Shown in pieces: positions 8,789 through 18,136 of a stretch of DNA of 33,273 nt. The notes beneath the pieces are model-generated. The model ran no database searches. It was not told the DNA's origin and saw only the letters and a program-made list of their open reading frames with translations. The DNA comes from Lysinibacillus pakistanensis. Lineage in GTDB: Bacteria; Bacillota; Bacilli; Bacillales_A; Planococcaceae. The stretch spans positions 1 through 33,273 of the forward strand of contig BBDJ01000042.1 in the NCBI GenBank assembly GCA_001312325.1, in the 5' to 3' direction. Each line of letters opens with the position of its first letter. Position 1 is the first letter of the stretch. The position numbers and the translations under genes are program-made.

Positions 8789-9150
8789 CTAACCCCTTTG
8801 TAACATATTTTGTAATTCTTCATTGGAAATACCTAATCTTGTGGCTTCTTTTTTTTAATGGCTCTATATGCTGCTGAAAGAAATTTTCCTTGCGCTCCAC
8901 CAGTAAAATTTCACGAGCATCTGTACTAACAAACATGCCAACACCTCGTTTTTTTATAAATAACACCTTTATCCACTAATTCGTTCACGCCTTTCCCAGC
9001 TGTTGCAGGATTAATTTGATATTCCTTCGCAAATTCATTGGTGGATGGAACGCGATCCTCGGGCTGTAGTTGTCCATCTAGAATGGCATCCTCTATTCGT
9101 TCACGGATTTGCTGGAAGATAGGCTTTTCATTGTTTAAAGAATGAATCAC
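8789..9150 (-). CDS. GntR/YtrA-family transcriptional repressor (two frame breaks)
   Basis: This encodes 119 residues after repair, the size of YtrA-type GntR proteins, which have a winged helix and a short dimerising tail without a large ligand domain. The GTG start at 9150 has AAGGAGG at 6 bases. The winged helix contains PIFQQIRERIEDAILDG, then DRVPSTNEFAKEYQINPATA and VNELVDKGVIYKKRGVGMFV. Extra bases in T8949-8955 and T8849-8856 truncate it as written; the repaired end is NEELQNMLQRG. It is the first gene of the operon and lies just behind a palindromic operator, so it likely represses itself and the ABC genes. Confidence 0.8.
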
Positions 9151-9172
9151 AATCCACCTCCTTTGTTAATTG

Positions 9173-9221
9173 GTTAATTACTCTTGTAACTAACCATACA
9201 ACGCAAGGGTTTTATTGTCAA
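9173..9221 (-). promoter_or_regulatory. Promoter and palindromic operator of the GntR operon
   Basis: On the minus strand -35 TTGACA (9216-9221) and -10 TATGGT (9193-9198) are 17 bases apart. A 22-bp inverted repeat, GTTAGTTAC-AAGA-GTAATTAAC (9173-9194), overlaps the -10 and the start region; the half-sites agree at 8 of 9 positions. This is the expected place for a repressor such as the adjacent GntR protein. Confidence 0.7.
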
Positions 9222-9575
9222 TGGTTTTGATGGAAAAATTTTAATGTGACAGAAGTTATGAAGAAAGTATGCAAAGCATTATGTAGGGGATTTAAGTATT
9301 TGTAATTCATGCTAATACACTAAAATTCTTAGTAAGAAGAATTACTATAAAGCAAAAGTAGAAATCCTTGTAATAGAAATATCTGCCTATTTTCACATTG
9401 TTTTTATGGTGATCATTTCCCTAAAAAAATATAATTTTTAAAGTAAATTTGTAATTTTCGTTTAAGTAATTTGTTTGTTAAATCCCCGTTTTTCTATAGT
9501 TCGAATTCCATTTTTGCATATGTGTCAAGTTTTCACTATGCATATATTGTAGAGAGAAGGGGGAGGTGAGCTTCT
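9222..9575. other. AT-rich spacer between divergent units, little seen
   Basis: Very AT-rich with no plausible gene. A ribosome site GGGGGAGGTGAG at the right end belongs to the holin gene. Its promoter is probably within the last 60 bases (a TATGCATATATTG stretch), but the boxes are not distinct enough to call. Confidence 0.4.
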
Positions 9576-9827
9576 ATGAAAATTAACTGGAAGATTCGTC
9601 TTCAGCATAAGCCATTTTTATTGGCACTATTTTCATTGATTTTATTACTCGCACAGCAAGTTGCAGCTATTTTTGGCTATGATTTAACGAGTGCAATGAG
9701 TGAGCAGCTAACATCCATCTTAAATACTGTTTTATCAATTCTCGTATTAATGGGTGTTGTTATAGATCCAACTACAAGGGGTACGAAGGATAGTGAGCGT
9801 GCTTTAATGTATCGAAGACCTAGATAG
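9576..9827 (+). CDS. phi-LC3-family holin-like membrane protein
   Basis: This encodes 83 residues. The ATG at 9576 is preceded by GGGGGAGGTGAG. There are two hydrophobic segments (LALFSLILLLAQQVAAIFG and LTSILNTVLSILVLMGVV) and the conserved tail IDPTTRGTKDSERALMY, a signature of the phage phi-LC3/XhlB-like holins. Phage holins permeabilise the membrane so endolysin can reach the wall. Here no endolysin or other phage gene is nearby, so it may be a domesticated holin or a prophage remnant. The frame is intact. Confidence 0.8.
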   Translation: MKINWKIRLQHKPFLLALFSLILLLAQQVAAIFGYDLTSAMSEQLTSILNTVLSILVLMGVVIDPTTRGTKDSERALMYRRPR

Positions 9828-9858
9828 CTATAGTATAAATATGATCTAAAAGTATAAT

Positions 9859-9886
9859 TTTACACCTTTCTAAAAGGTGTTATAAT
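9859..9886 (+). promoter_or_regulatory. Promoter with a palindrome between its boxes
   Basis: TTTACA (9859-9864) and a perfect -10 TATAAT (9881-9886) are 16 bases apart. The perfect inverted repeat ACACCTTT-CTA-AAAGGTGT (9862-9880) fills the spacer. It could be an operator for the DUF2339 gene, or a short terminator-like hairpin after the holin gene, although it lacks a T tail. Confidence 0.5.
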
Positions 9887-9918
9887 GTAAAAAATGAAAA
9901 AGTAGGGAGGATGATGGG

Positions 9919-12019
9919 ATGTCACTTGAAATGGAGCAAAGGATTGCCAAGCTTGAGAAGGAAATGATGGATTTGCGGCAGGAGTTAGATGTCTTAAAAC
10001 AGCAACATTCTGCTGGTCAATCAACAGCAATAAATGCTAGAAAAACAATAATTAAACAATCTTCACCATTGGCAGAACAAAAACCAAATAGTACTTCCAA
10101 GCCAAACCCAAGGCCAATACCTGAAAAAAAGAAGCAACCACAGCAATCGCTGGAGGAACGTATCATGTGGGCTTTACCAAAAATATTCATGGTAATTTTA
10201 GTGATGGGGGTGCTTTGGGGTCTTAAGCTCGTTAGTGATTATGGTTATTTATCGAATGAGGTTAAAATCATCCTCGCCTATGTATTATCAATTTTCTTAG
10301 CCGTACTAGCAAATGTGCTGGAGCATAGAAAAAAAAGGATCTCCAGCTATCACCATTTCCTTATATGGTGGGGCATTTATCGTAGGAATTTTAACAACAG
10401 CGGCCAGTGCAATATTGTATGAAATCATTGGTTTAACGCTGGCACTCATTATTGCCATCATCTATATCGGCTATGGGATTGCTATTTGCTACTTGAAGAA
10501 AAATGAGATATTAACAGTGTTTGTAGCATTCACTTCACTCTTGCTACCATATTTACTAGAATATATGGATTTTAGTGCTGTTATTATTTTAATTTATGTA
10601 CTTGCGTTATTTACGATGCTACAATTTGTCATTTATCAGCATAAGCAAAAGCTGGCACTCTATATAGCAAGCTTTTTCTCTATGCTAGCTGTTAGCATTA
10701 TAGCGTTTATGAACACTGACAATCGAGCTATAATGGCATTTGGCTTGATGGCTGTATTAGCTATTTGCTATACGAGTTGGTGCCGATTATTTAATATTGA
10801 ATCTAAATGGAAGCATATTCATGTCGGTCTTCAATTTTCTTTAGGAGCTTTTAGCTTATTGCTTTTGAACTTTATGATTAGACCAATCGAATATAGTGAA
10901 GTGCTTTTATTCATATTGGTCATCTTGTTTGCGACTTTAGCGGGTTATGGCTATAGGCAAAAATGGCAGGAGGCATTTGATAGTGCCATCACACTCGCGT
11001 TTATCACCCTATGTAATACGCTGCTCGTTATGAATATACCAGAGAAAGTAGAAGATTTACTATTACCATTTATCGCATTTACAGGTGTTATGATGAGCTT
11101 ACGTTTACGAGCAAGCTTGATGAAGGTCGTCAGCTCGATCATATTTGCTATTACCATTATAATCAACTTTATGATTCATGAGCCGGCACCATTTTTTAGC
11201 ATTTCTCATGCTAGCCTCTTTATGCCAGTCATTTATTTGCTGCTTATTTATCTATTTGCAATGCGTCCAAAAGAGTCACTTTCGGTATTTGAAAAACTGA
11301 TGAAAGATTTATATGTAGTAGACTTTTTAGCGGTCATAACAACTGGTTACTTCTTAGCCTATATTAGTAAGCTTGATGCAGTATATTTTGCTGGTGTTAG
11401 CAACAGCCAGCATATGATGAGTATCATGCTAGCTGTCCTATTTGTAGCATCCCTTCTAGTGCCAGCAAAATATAAAGGACGCGCATTAACACCAGTGCTT
11501 GGCGCATTTTTCCTGCTTTTCACGCTGTCAATCGGTATCCTTCCAGCCGAAATGCAGGGAATAGAATGGCTCCATCTTTTAACAAGAATCATTTATATAG
11601 TTGTGCTTGTGGCACTATTAATAGATGTGCTTATGAAGGGCCGTATTTATCAAATTTATCAACAACAGATGGAGAAATACGTCGATCCGACCGTGAGTGC
11701 AGGCATCGTGCTGACAATGCTATCCATTTGGGGATTCGTACATCAGCTAGCCTATAACAATCTACTAGACTGGAAGCTCAGCATTGCACTCTCTACAATT
11801 ACACTTTTTGTGACAGCCAGTATTGCCCTATGGCTGAGTACGGTGCGTAACTTACGAACATTACGCTTAACGGGCTTTACTATCTTGGTCATTGCGTTTA
11901 TAAAGCTTATATTCTTTGATTTATCTGCACTCGATTTATTAATACGAGCTGTCCTGTTTATCGCGATTGGTGGGATTGGATTGTTGTTGTCGGGGAGGTT
12001 GTTGAGGAAGGTTAATTAG
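9919..12019 (+). CDS. DUF2339 multi-pass membrane protein (one frame break)
   Basis: This encodes 699 residues after removing one A from A10329-10336; the start at 9919 follows GGGAGG. The N-terminal ~35 residues form a coiled coil (MEQRIAKLEKEMMDLRQELD), followed by a Pro/Lys/Gln-rich linker to about residue 80. The rest is an almost unbroken series of some twenty hydrophobic helices, with LWGLKLVSDYGYLSNEVKI at the start and an IKLIFFDLSALDLLIRAVLF segment near the end, as in the DUF2339 family. Family members are predicted inner-membrane proteins of unknown function, sometimes linked to the cell envelope. It has its own promoter and ends at a terminator shared with the pilin operon. Confidence 0.75.
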
Positions 12020-12040
12020 GGAAATTTGATAGGTTTAGAA

Positions 12041-12082
12041 AAACACATGGACATTTAAAATCTAATTTTATTGTCCATGTGT
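12041..12082. terminator. Bidirectional terminator
   Basis: A perfect 12-bp inverted repeat, AACACATGGACA (12041-12052) and TGTCCATGTGTT (12071-12082), lies between converging genes. Plus-strand T-rich sequence follows (AGTCTTTTATTTTT) and A-rich sequence precedes (GAAA), so it can end both the DUF2339 and the minor-pilin transcripts. Confidence 0.75.
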
Positions 12083-12089
12083 TAGTCTT

Positions 12090-13794
12090 TTATTTTTCTA
12101 GTATGATTTCTTCGATAATATTTTTTTTAGGAGGAGAAGGAGGTACGTTTGGATTATTATTGCCTCCTGGATTATTTGACCCACCGTTATTTCCTGGTGA
12201 AACGATACTTTCACCAAAAGTGACTGAGGCACCTCCATCAACAATAATAGTATCGGCTACAATGGCACCTTTAATATGAGCTCCAGCCTCCACTTTAACG
12301 TTAGCATTAGGAGCTATTATATGTTGACCCGTTGAAGTAAATCCTCCATTAAATGTGACATTATCCCCGCCTGTATAAATATTTCCTTTTACGCTAGCCC
12401 CAGCAGCGAATGTTAAATCAGCCTCTTGTGCATAAAAGGAGCCTGAAATTTTAGTATCAGCAGAAAATTTTACTGGAGCTGAGCCACTATACGAAAAATT
12501 AACCTGATTAACATCGCCATTTTGGTTAAATGAACCAGTAATATTTACAGAATTTTGAACATAAATATTTAATTTCCCTGTTCCTACTATTTCAATATGT
12601 CCTCTTAAAATATCAAGGTTTTCAATATATAGATCCTTATCTGTATCTCCAACATTAATAATTATTTTATTGTTTTGATCGACTTTAAATTGTTTAAAAT
12701 GTGTATCCTCTGTTAAATTAAGTGTGTAATTATTTGTCATCCAGTTATCTGCTTGGAAATTGCCATTATTAATAATATTAGTTTTATTCCACTGACTAGC
12801 TGCGACTTCTTCATTTGGTGGATAATTTAACTGAGATAGATCATTCATTTTATCGCTAGGAAATGGTGCAAGTACATTGCCCGCAGGAAAATCCTTTGCT
12901 GCGGTTACTTGATTTTTTTAAGTATTCTAAGCCTGGGTTATCAACATTAAAATTTTCAGGAGAAGTGCCTATACTCCCAGTGATAGATGATCCCCCAGTT
13001 AATGAAATGTTACCTCCAGCACTTACCACATTCCCATCAATCTTACCTCCAGCATTTACAATTATATTGCCTTTTGTTTGCACAGTAAAATCACTTGGAA
13101 CATAATGACTGCTGTTCCCACCATTTGACCCTCCATTGTTTGTACCACTGTTATTCTCTCCGTTTTCTGAGCCGCCATTAGTATCTGTATAGTCCAATGT
13201 GATTTTAATGTTTTGTTCCAATGTTCTACTAATGGATGTATCTTCTCTTTGACCTGTTGAATCTAAAATAAAAAACTTTCCTATTGATTTAATAGCATAC
13301 TGTAGTTCATTCACATCCTCATTTATTAATGTAATGCTTATACTAGCTTCAGGTATATTATTAAATTGGGTTTCAAATTCTAGTTCTTGAAATGGTATAC
13401 CAATGTTAACGAAAGTATTAGTTAACATTACTTCTCTATCTATATTAGTTGGATAGCCTAATAGACTCAATTCATTCATTAAGTAATTTCCGAATATAGG
13501 TGGATCTCCAATAGGGTTTTGTTCATAATTTGCTTTTGCCATAAGATAGTCTTTTTCTGCTTTATTAAAAGCGTTGTCAAAGCTTTGATTAAAATGCTCA
13601 CGTCCATAATTCAACCCAGCCTCTGCTATATAGTAAACAGACTGATCATCTCGTTCATGCGCAGAAGTCGTTAGAGTGTTATTAGAAACACTTAAAATCC
13701 CTAAACCTAGTACGGATACTAAAATCATTGTTAGAAAAACAAGTAAGAAAGCGTAACCCTTCTCGTTTTTCCGTAAAATTCCGTTGACCCTCAT
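12090..13794 (-). CDS. Large PilX-like pilus protein with bactofilin-like beta-helix (one frame break)
   Basis: This encodes 567 residues after removing one base from T12913-12919. The N-terminus KNEKGYAFLLVFLTMILVSV is a type IV pilin-like helix of the PilX kind, followed by YYIAEAGLNYGREHF. Residues ~60-200 form a pilin-like domain. A Gly/Asn/Ser-rich hinge then leads to two blocks of short repeats such as GNIIVNAGGKIDGNVVSAGG and ASVKGNIYTGGDNVTFNGG, the pattern of a parallel beta-helix as in bactofilins. The tail is Asn/Gly/Pro-rich and ends KKNIIEEIILEK. GGTGGG precedes the ATG. It is the last gene of the minus-strand prepilin operon. By analogy with PilX/PilY it may sit at the pilus tip or act in adhesion; this is inference. 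Confidence 0.7.
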
Positions 13795-13846
13795 AAATTA
13801 CCCACCTTTTCATTAGATTGTCCTTCTATTACTAAAGAAAAAATTT

Positions 13847-14273
13847 TTACGAACTTTTTCCTTTACGTAATGATAAGTTTGTGCTGATTTCTTTACCATT
13901 CTGACTTTTTAAGTTCACAGTAAGAATATTATTTACATAAGAAAGTGAAAATGATTCAATATTATTTGCAACAGTCTCACCATTGCGTGTTATGGTGTTA
14001 TTGCTAATTGTATAGACATAAGATTGACTATCAATGGTAAAAGTATAGGTGCTTTCATCAAAATTTCTAGCACGACGAAAATCCTTTGTAATTAATTTAA
14101 GAGCATAAGACGCATTCCGTAACTCTTCGTTTTTTTGTAGACTGTTTTTGTTGGGTGCTTGTGCTAGAACCCAATATATTAAATAAAAGAACGGAGATGA
14201 TGCTGACAATGACCAACACAGCTAGCACTTCTACTAAGGTCATACCATGTTGCAGTTTGACTGTTTTCTTCAT
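13847..14273 (-). CDS. Minor type IV prepilin, PilW/PulJ-like (one frame break)
   Basis: This encodes 141 residues after removing one base from T14130-14136. The true start is the ATG at 14273, which gives a prepilin leader and helix MKKTVKLQHGMTLVEVLAVL; the peptidase cleaves after the Gly, before Met-Thr-Leu-Val-Glu. The usual Phe at +1 is Met here, and Glu at +5 is present. The C-terminal half (DFRRARNFDESTYTF, later NNTITRNGETVANNIESFSL) matches the PulJ/PilW-type minor pilin pattern. It sits 8 bases after the preceding prepilin, whose last codons overlap its GGAGG site, and 52 bases before the PilX-like gene. Confidence 0.75.
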
Positions 14274-14281
14274 TTGTTAGT

Positions 14282-14710
14282 TCAACCTCCAATTTTATAA
14301 ATATTTTGTATTTTACTTTTCAACACGTTTTTACCGTCTACTTCTTCATACACTTCAATAATTATAGTCGTTAATTCCGAATTTTGAAGAAGGGGCTCTG
14401 TTTTTAATACAATTTGTATACGATCACCTGGATGTTTTTCAAAATCCCCATTTGCTACTGAAGTATAAAGTAATGCATAAGCTAATTTATCTATTGATGG
14501 ATAATTATCCTTGTTAGCAAAAATATTCTCCATTTCCTTTTGCGCAATATATGTAGCATTTACAATATCTCCAGAGGTTGCAGTTGTTTTATTAGATTGC
14601 ATAAATATCCCCATAAAACTTAAAAGTATGATAGAGATTAAAACAATTGAGGCGATAACTTCTACTAAAGTAAGACCTTTTTGTTGATTAACATAACCAA
14701 TACTTTCCAT
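14282..14710 (-). CDS. Minor type IV prepilin, PilV/PulI-like
   Basis: An intact 142-residue gene, first of the minus-strand operon, with GGGAGGAG before the ATG at 14710. The leader NQQKG is followed by LTLVEVIASIVLISIILLSF: cleavage after Gly with Glu at +5 of the mature helix. After the helix comes a soluble domain (VNATYIAQKEMENIFANKDN, later LTTIIIEVYEEVDGKNV), the PilV/GspI style in which the AQKEME region follows the helix. It would be processed by PilD (23394-24148) and incorporated as a minor pilin with the next two gene products. Confidence 0.8.
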   Translation of the reverse strand: MESIGYVNQQKGLTLVEVIASIVLISIILLSFMGIFMQSNKTTATSGDIVNATYIAQKEMENIFANKDNYPSIDKLAYALLYTSVANGDFEKHPGDRIQIVLKTEPLLQNSELTTIIIEVYEEVDGKNVLKSKIQNIYKIGG

Positions 14711-15016
14711 TTTTCTCCTCCCGAAATAATTTTTTTGAATCCTTTCAATTAATTTTCAAACGACATTATTTAATTTTAAAGATTAAATCTTTTAATTCTG
14801 TTCATATATTTTTAATTACTTCTTCCTACTTCAATTGAAATCATTAAAGCAGTCTTTTATTAGAAATTAGATAAAAATGACTATCAAGGGTATTATAACG
14901 AAATTTTGTATCTATATCTAATGGAATTTATCTTGTTTTGTAATTCATTAGAACTATTTTTTGAATATTTTTTTGAATTTTTTTCAGGAATTATAAAAAT
15001 TAAATCGGAAAAAAAG
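14711..15016. other. Divergent intergenic region of the pilus locus
   Basis: This very AT-rich stretch separates the two pilus operons. It must hold the minus-strand prepilin promoter, but several A/T-rich candidates compete and none stands out. No frame or repeat was seen. Confidence 0.4.
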
Positions 15017-15045
15017 TTGCATTTTTAGGGGTGTCAAACTACTAT
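15017..15045 (+). promoter_or_regulatory. Promoter of the main pilus operon
   Basis: -35 TTGCAT (15017-15022) and -10 TACTAT (15040-15045) are 17 bases apart, about 60 bases before the first gene. The -10 lies within a short inverted repeat, ACTAC-TATAGTT-GTAGT, which could be a regulator site. Confidence 0.5.
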
Positions 15046-15106
15046 AGTTGTAGTATCATTTTGTATATAAATAGAAATTCCATTAGTGAATGGAAGGATG
15101 AGATGG

Positions 15107-16437
15107 ATGAAAATGTACATAAAAATAATTAGCGTCATTTTAGCGATTGTTCTAATTGTAGGATTTTTTTGTTCCATCACTTGTGCTAAATGGCACAGTC
15201 TTTGCGAAAGAAAGTCCTGGAAATTCGACAATTGGTGGTATTGCTGTTGAAGGGCTGAATAAAGAAGAAATCCTCCAAATTCTTCGTGATGCTGTGGAGA
15301 AATGGCAGGAAACACCTCTTATTATTAGTGGTGGTGGTACGGAACAGGAACTGGATTCACATGATGTACAGTTTGATATAGAGCAGGTAGTATCACAATT
15401 TGAGGAGCTGTCAAAAAAAGCCGTGGTTTGCCTTTTGGGAAAGTAAAAGAACTGTTCAGCTCCCGATCCCTGTAATAGCTGGTGTCAATACAAAGAAAGC
15501 TGTGAAAAGTAATTCACAATGGAAAACAGAGGAAACGATTGCGAGGATTCTTAATCAGGCTGGAAATTTAGGCAGCCATCAGATTAATGCGGAATTAGTA
15601 GATATAAGTTCATTAGAGAATGAACGAATTGCCTTTCAAATTAGTGATATTCCGAAGAATGTTGACAATTTAGAGGGATTACTCGATACGCTGAATAATC
15701 AATTAATCGCACCGAACCAAAAGATGTCACTGTTACAGTTGCTTGGAGAGCAGGCGAATACGGTGCATACAGAAACCCTTAATTTTATAGCTTCGATGGT
15801 CTATAACACGATACTACAAACAGATTATGCCATTGTAGAACGTCATGCTCAAGCCATTCCACCTTCTTACCTACAGCAAGGATTGGAAGCAGAGGTGAAT
15901 GTGGTGCTTGCCAAGGATTTGCAATTTGTGAATACCTCAGCTCAGCTTAGTAAACTAAAAGCTACGATTGAAGGAAATCAGTTAAAAATTGAAATATGGT
16001 CTGCGGAAAAAGACAAGGAAGTGACCGTTCGTGTGACGAAGGATAAGATTGTCAGACCGAGAATTATAGCTCGCTATTCAGATGAACTTGCTGCTGGTCA
16101 GGAGAAGATTGAGCAGGAGGGGCAGGAGGGTGTTCGTATTGAAATTTATCGCTCCATCCGTGTTAATGGTGGCTCTTCGGAGGAACAGCTAGTTAGCCGA
16201 GACTATTATGCTCCCGTCAACCGTATTGTTGTACGATCATCTCGTCAGCTTGAAGCCTCTGAAAGTGTCTTGACAGATCAGCAAAAGACAGCAACAGATT
16301 CTGATTTGCAGATGGATTTAGATGGTAATGGCTTACCTGATGCAAATACATCTGCAACAGAGCAGAAACAGGATGGACCAGAGATTGTCTATGGCTACTA
16401 TGATAAGGGCGGAAATTTTGTACAAACTAGTCCTTAA
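15107..16437 (+). CDS. VanW-family surface protein heading the pilus operon (two frame breaks)
   Basis: This encodes 442 residues after removing one base each from T15164-15170 and A15413-15419. The ATG at 15107 follows GGAAGG. A signal or anchor helix (ISVILAIVLIVGFFVPSLVL) ends near VFAKESP. A VanW-like core includes LIAPNQKMSLLQLLGEQ, LNFIASMVYNTILQTDYAIV and ERHAQAIPPSYLQQGLEAEV. A G5-like beta-rich segment follows (EIYRSIRVNGGSSEEQLVSR then NRIVV). Near the C-terminus MDLDGNGLPDAN resembles a Ca-binding thrombospondin-3 loop. VanW proteins are often found with Gram-positive type IV pilus genes. It probably works outside the membrane at the wall; its role is unproven. Confidence 0.75.
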
Positions 16438-16454
16438 AAGAGAGGAGTACTTTC

Positions 16455-18124
16455 ATGGCAGCAAAAGCTGGACGGAAACGACTGGGTGATTTACTCGTAG
16501 AATCAGGTGTTATTACACCACAGCAATTAGAGTATGCGTTAACTGAAAAGTCAAAAGAAGAAAAACTTGGCGACTTTTTAATTAAAAAGAATTACTTAAC
16601 AGAACAACAGCTTATTGAAGTCCTCGAGTTTCAGCTTGGGATTCCTCATATTAATTTAAACCAATATACGATTAGCCCTGATCTACTTCAGTTGATACCT
16701 GCTGAATTAGCAAAACGCGCAAACATTATGCCAGTGCGCAAGGAAAGAAATAAGCTCTTTATTGCCATGGCAGACCCGATGGATTACTTTGCTATTGAAG
16801 AAGTGCGTATGGCTACAGGCTGTCAAATTGAAACAAGTATTGCGGCGAAGGACGATTTATATCGAACAATTACTAAATACTATGATTTACAGGAATCAAT
16901 GGATGCAGCCCTGTCTGATATGGCAACATCCACCATCGATATGCAAACAGATATTGAGCGTGAGGATTCACCAATTGTTCGTCTTGTTAATCAAATTATT
17001 GCAAATGGTGTAGCACAACGAGCTAGTGATATTCACTTTGACCCACAGGAAACCGAGCTACGTGTACGATATCGTGTTGATGGTGTCCTCAGAACAGAGC
17101 GTTCCTTGCCAAAAAAATATGCAAAGTGTTGTCTTAGCCCGAATAAAAATTATGGGAAATCTTAATATTACAGAAAATCGAATTCCTCAGGATGGTCGTA
17201 TTAAATCAACGATTAATTTCCGACCGATAGATATTCGCCTCTCCACCCTACCAACCGTTTATGGAGAAAAGGTTGTAATGCGTATTTTAGATTTAGCAAA
17301 CGCTGTAAATGGTATTGAACAACTTGACTTTTCTGGTCAAAATGAAGCATTATTTCGCTCTATGATTGCACATCCCAATGGTATTGTCCTCATAACAGGA
17401 CCAACTGGATCTGGGAAATCCTCCACACTTTATGCGGCATTAAATGAATTAAACGATGATGGTGTCAATATTATTACCGTTGAAGATCCTGTTGAGTATC
17501 AATTGGCGGGTGTCAATCAGATTCAGGTAAAGGAAGAGGTTGGGCTCACATTTGCAACAGGGCTGCGTTCTATTTTGCGTCAAGACCCAGATATTGTCAT
17601 GATTGGGGAAATTAGAGATTTAGAAACAGCACAAATTGCAACACGAGCTTCGTTAACAGGGCATTTAGTGTTAAGTACTGCATACCAATAGTGCAGTCGA
17701 TTCTATATCACGTTTGCAGGATATGGGCATTGAATCATTTTTACTATCGTCTTCATTAGTTGGTATTATGGCACAGCGTCTTGTTAGACGAAATTGTAGG
17801 GATTGCTCTGAGATTTATACATTTACTGAATATGAGTTAGCTATTTTCAAAGATAATGGCATACCAGATGTGACGCAGGGACGTAAGGGACGTGGCTGTG
17901 CAGCATGTAATTTTACTGGTTATCGAGGGAGGATGGCTATTCATGAAATCCTACCCGTTGATCGGCATGTGAAGGAATTGATTATCCATGAGGTGGGCGA
18001 TCAGAAAATCAGAGAATATATGAAGCAGCAACACTTTAAAACATTGCTAATGGATGGTTTACAAAAGGTTGCGGCAGGACAGACAACAATTTCAGAAATC
18101 TTACGTGTTGCAAGTAAAGAGTAG
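16455..18124 (+). CDS. pilB: PilB-type pilus extension ATPase (two frame breaks)
   Basis: This encodes 556 residues after repair, the usual PilB/GspE size. The N-terminal MshEN/GspE-N domain (RLGDLLVESGVITPQQLEYA) covers about residues 1-150. The secretion-ATPase core has DSPIVRLVNQIIANGVAQRA, SDIHFDP, Walker A GPTGSGKSSTL, Asp box ITVEDPVEYQLAGVNQIQV and Walker B LRQDPDIVMIGEIRD. The zinc-binding CRDC and CAAC pairs are in the C-terminal part. One A is extra in 17111-17117. At 17678 two bases seem lost: STLHTNSA is expected but the text reads AGTACTGCAT, as if a CT repeat unit was dropped. It hydrolyses ATP in the cytoplasm to drive pilin assembly through PilC. Confidence 0.9.
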
Positions 18125-18136
18125 GAGGTGAGCCCA

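Noticed and set aside
12079..12279. Plus-strand frame with Pro/Gly-rich product
   Set aside because: It is antisense to the low-complexity tail of the PilX-like gene and overlaps the terminator.
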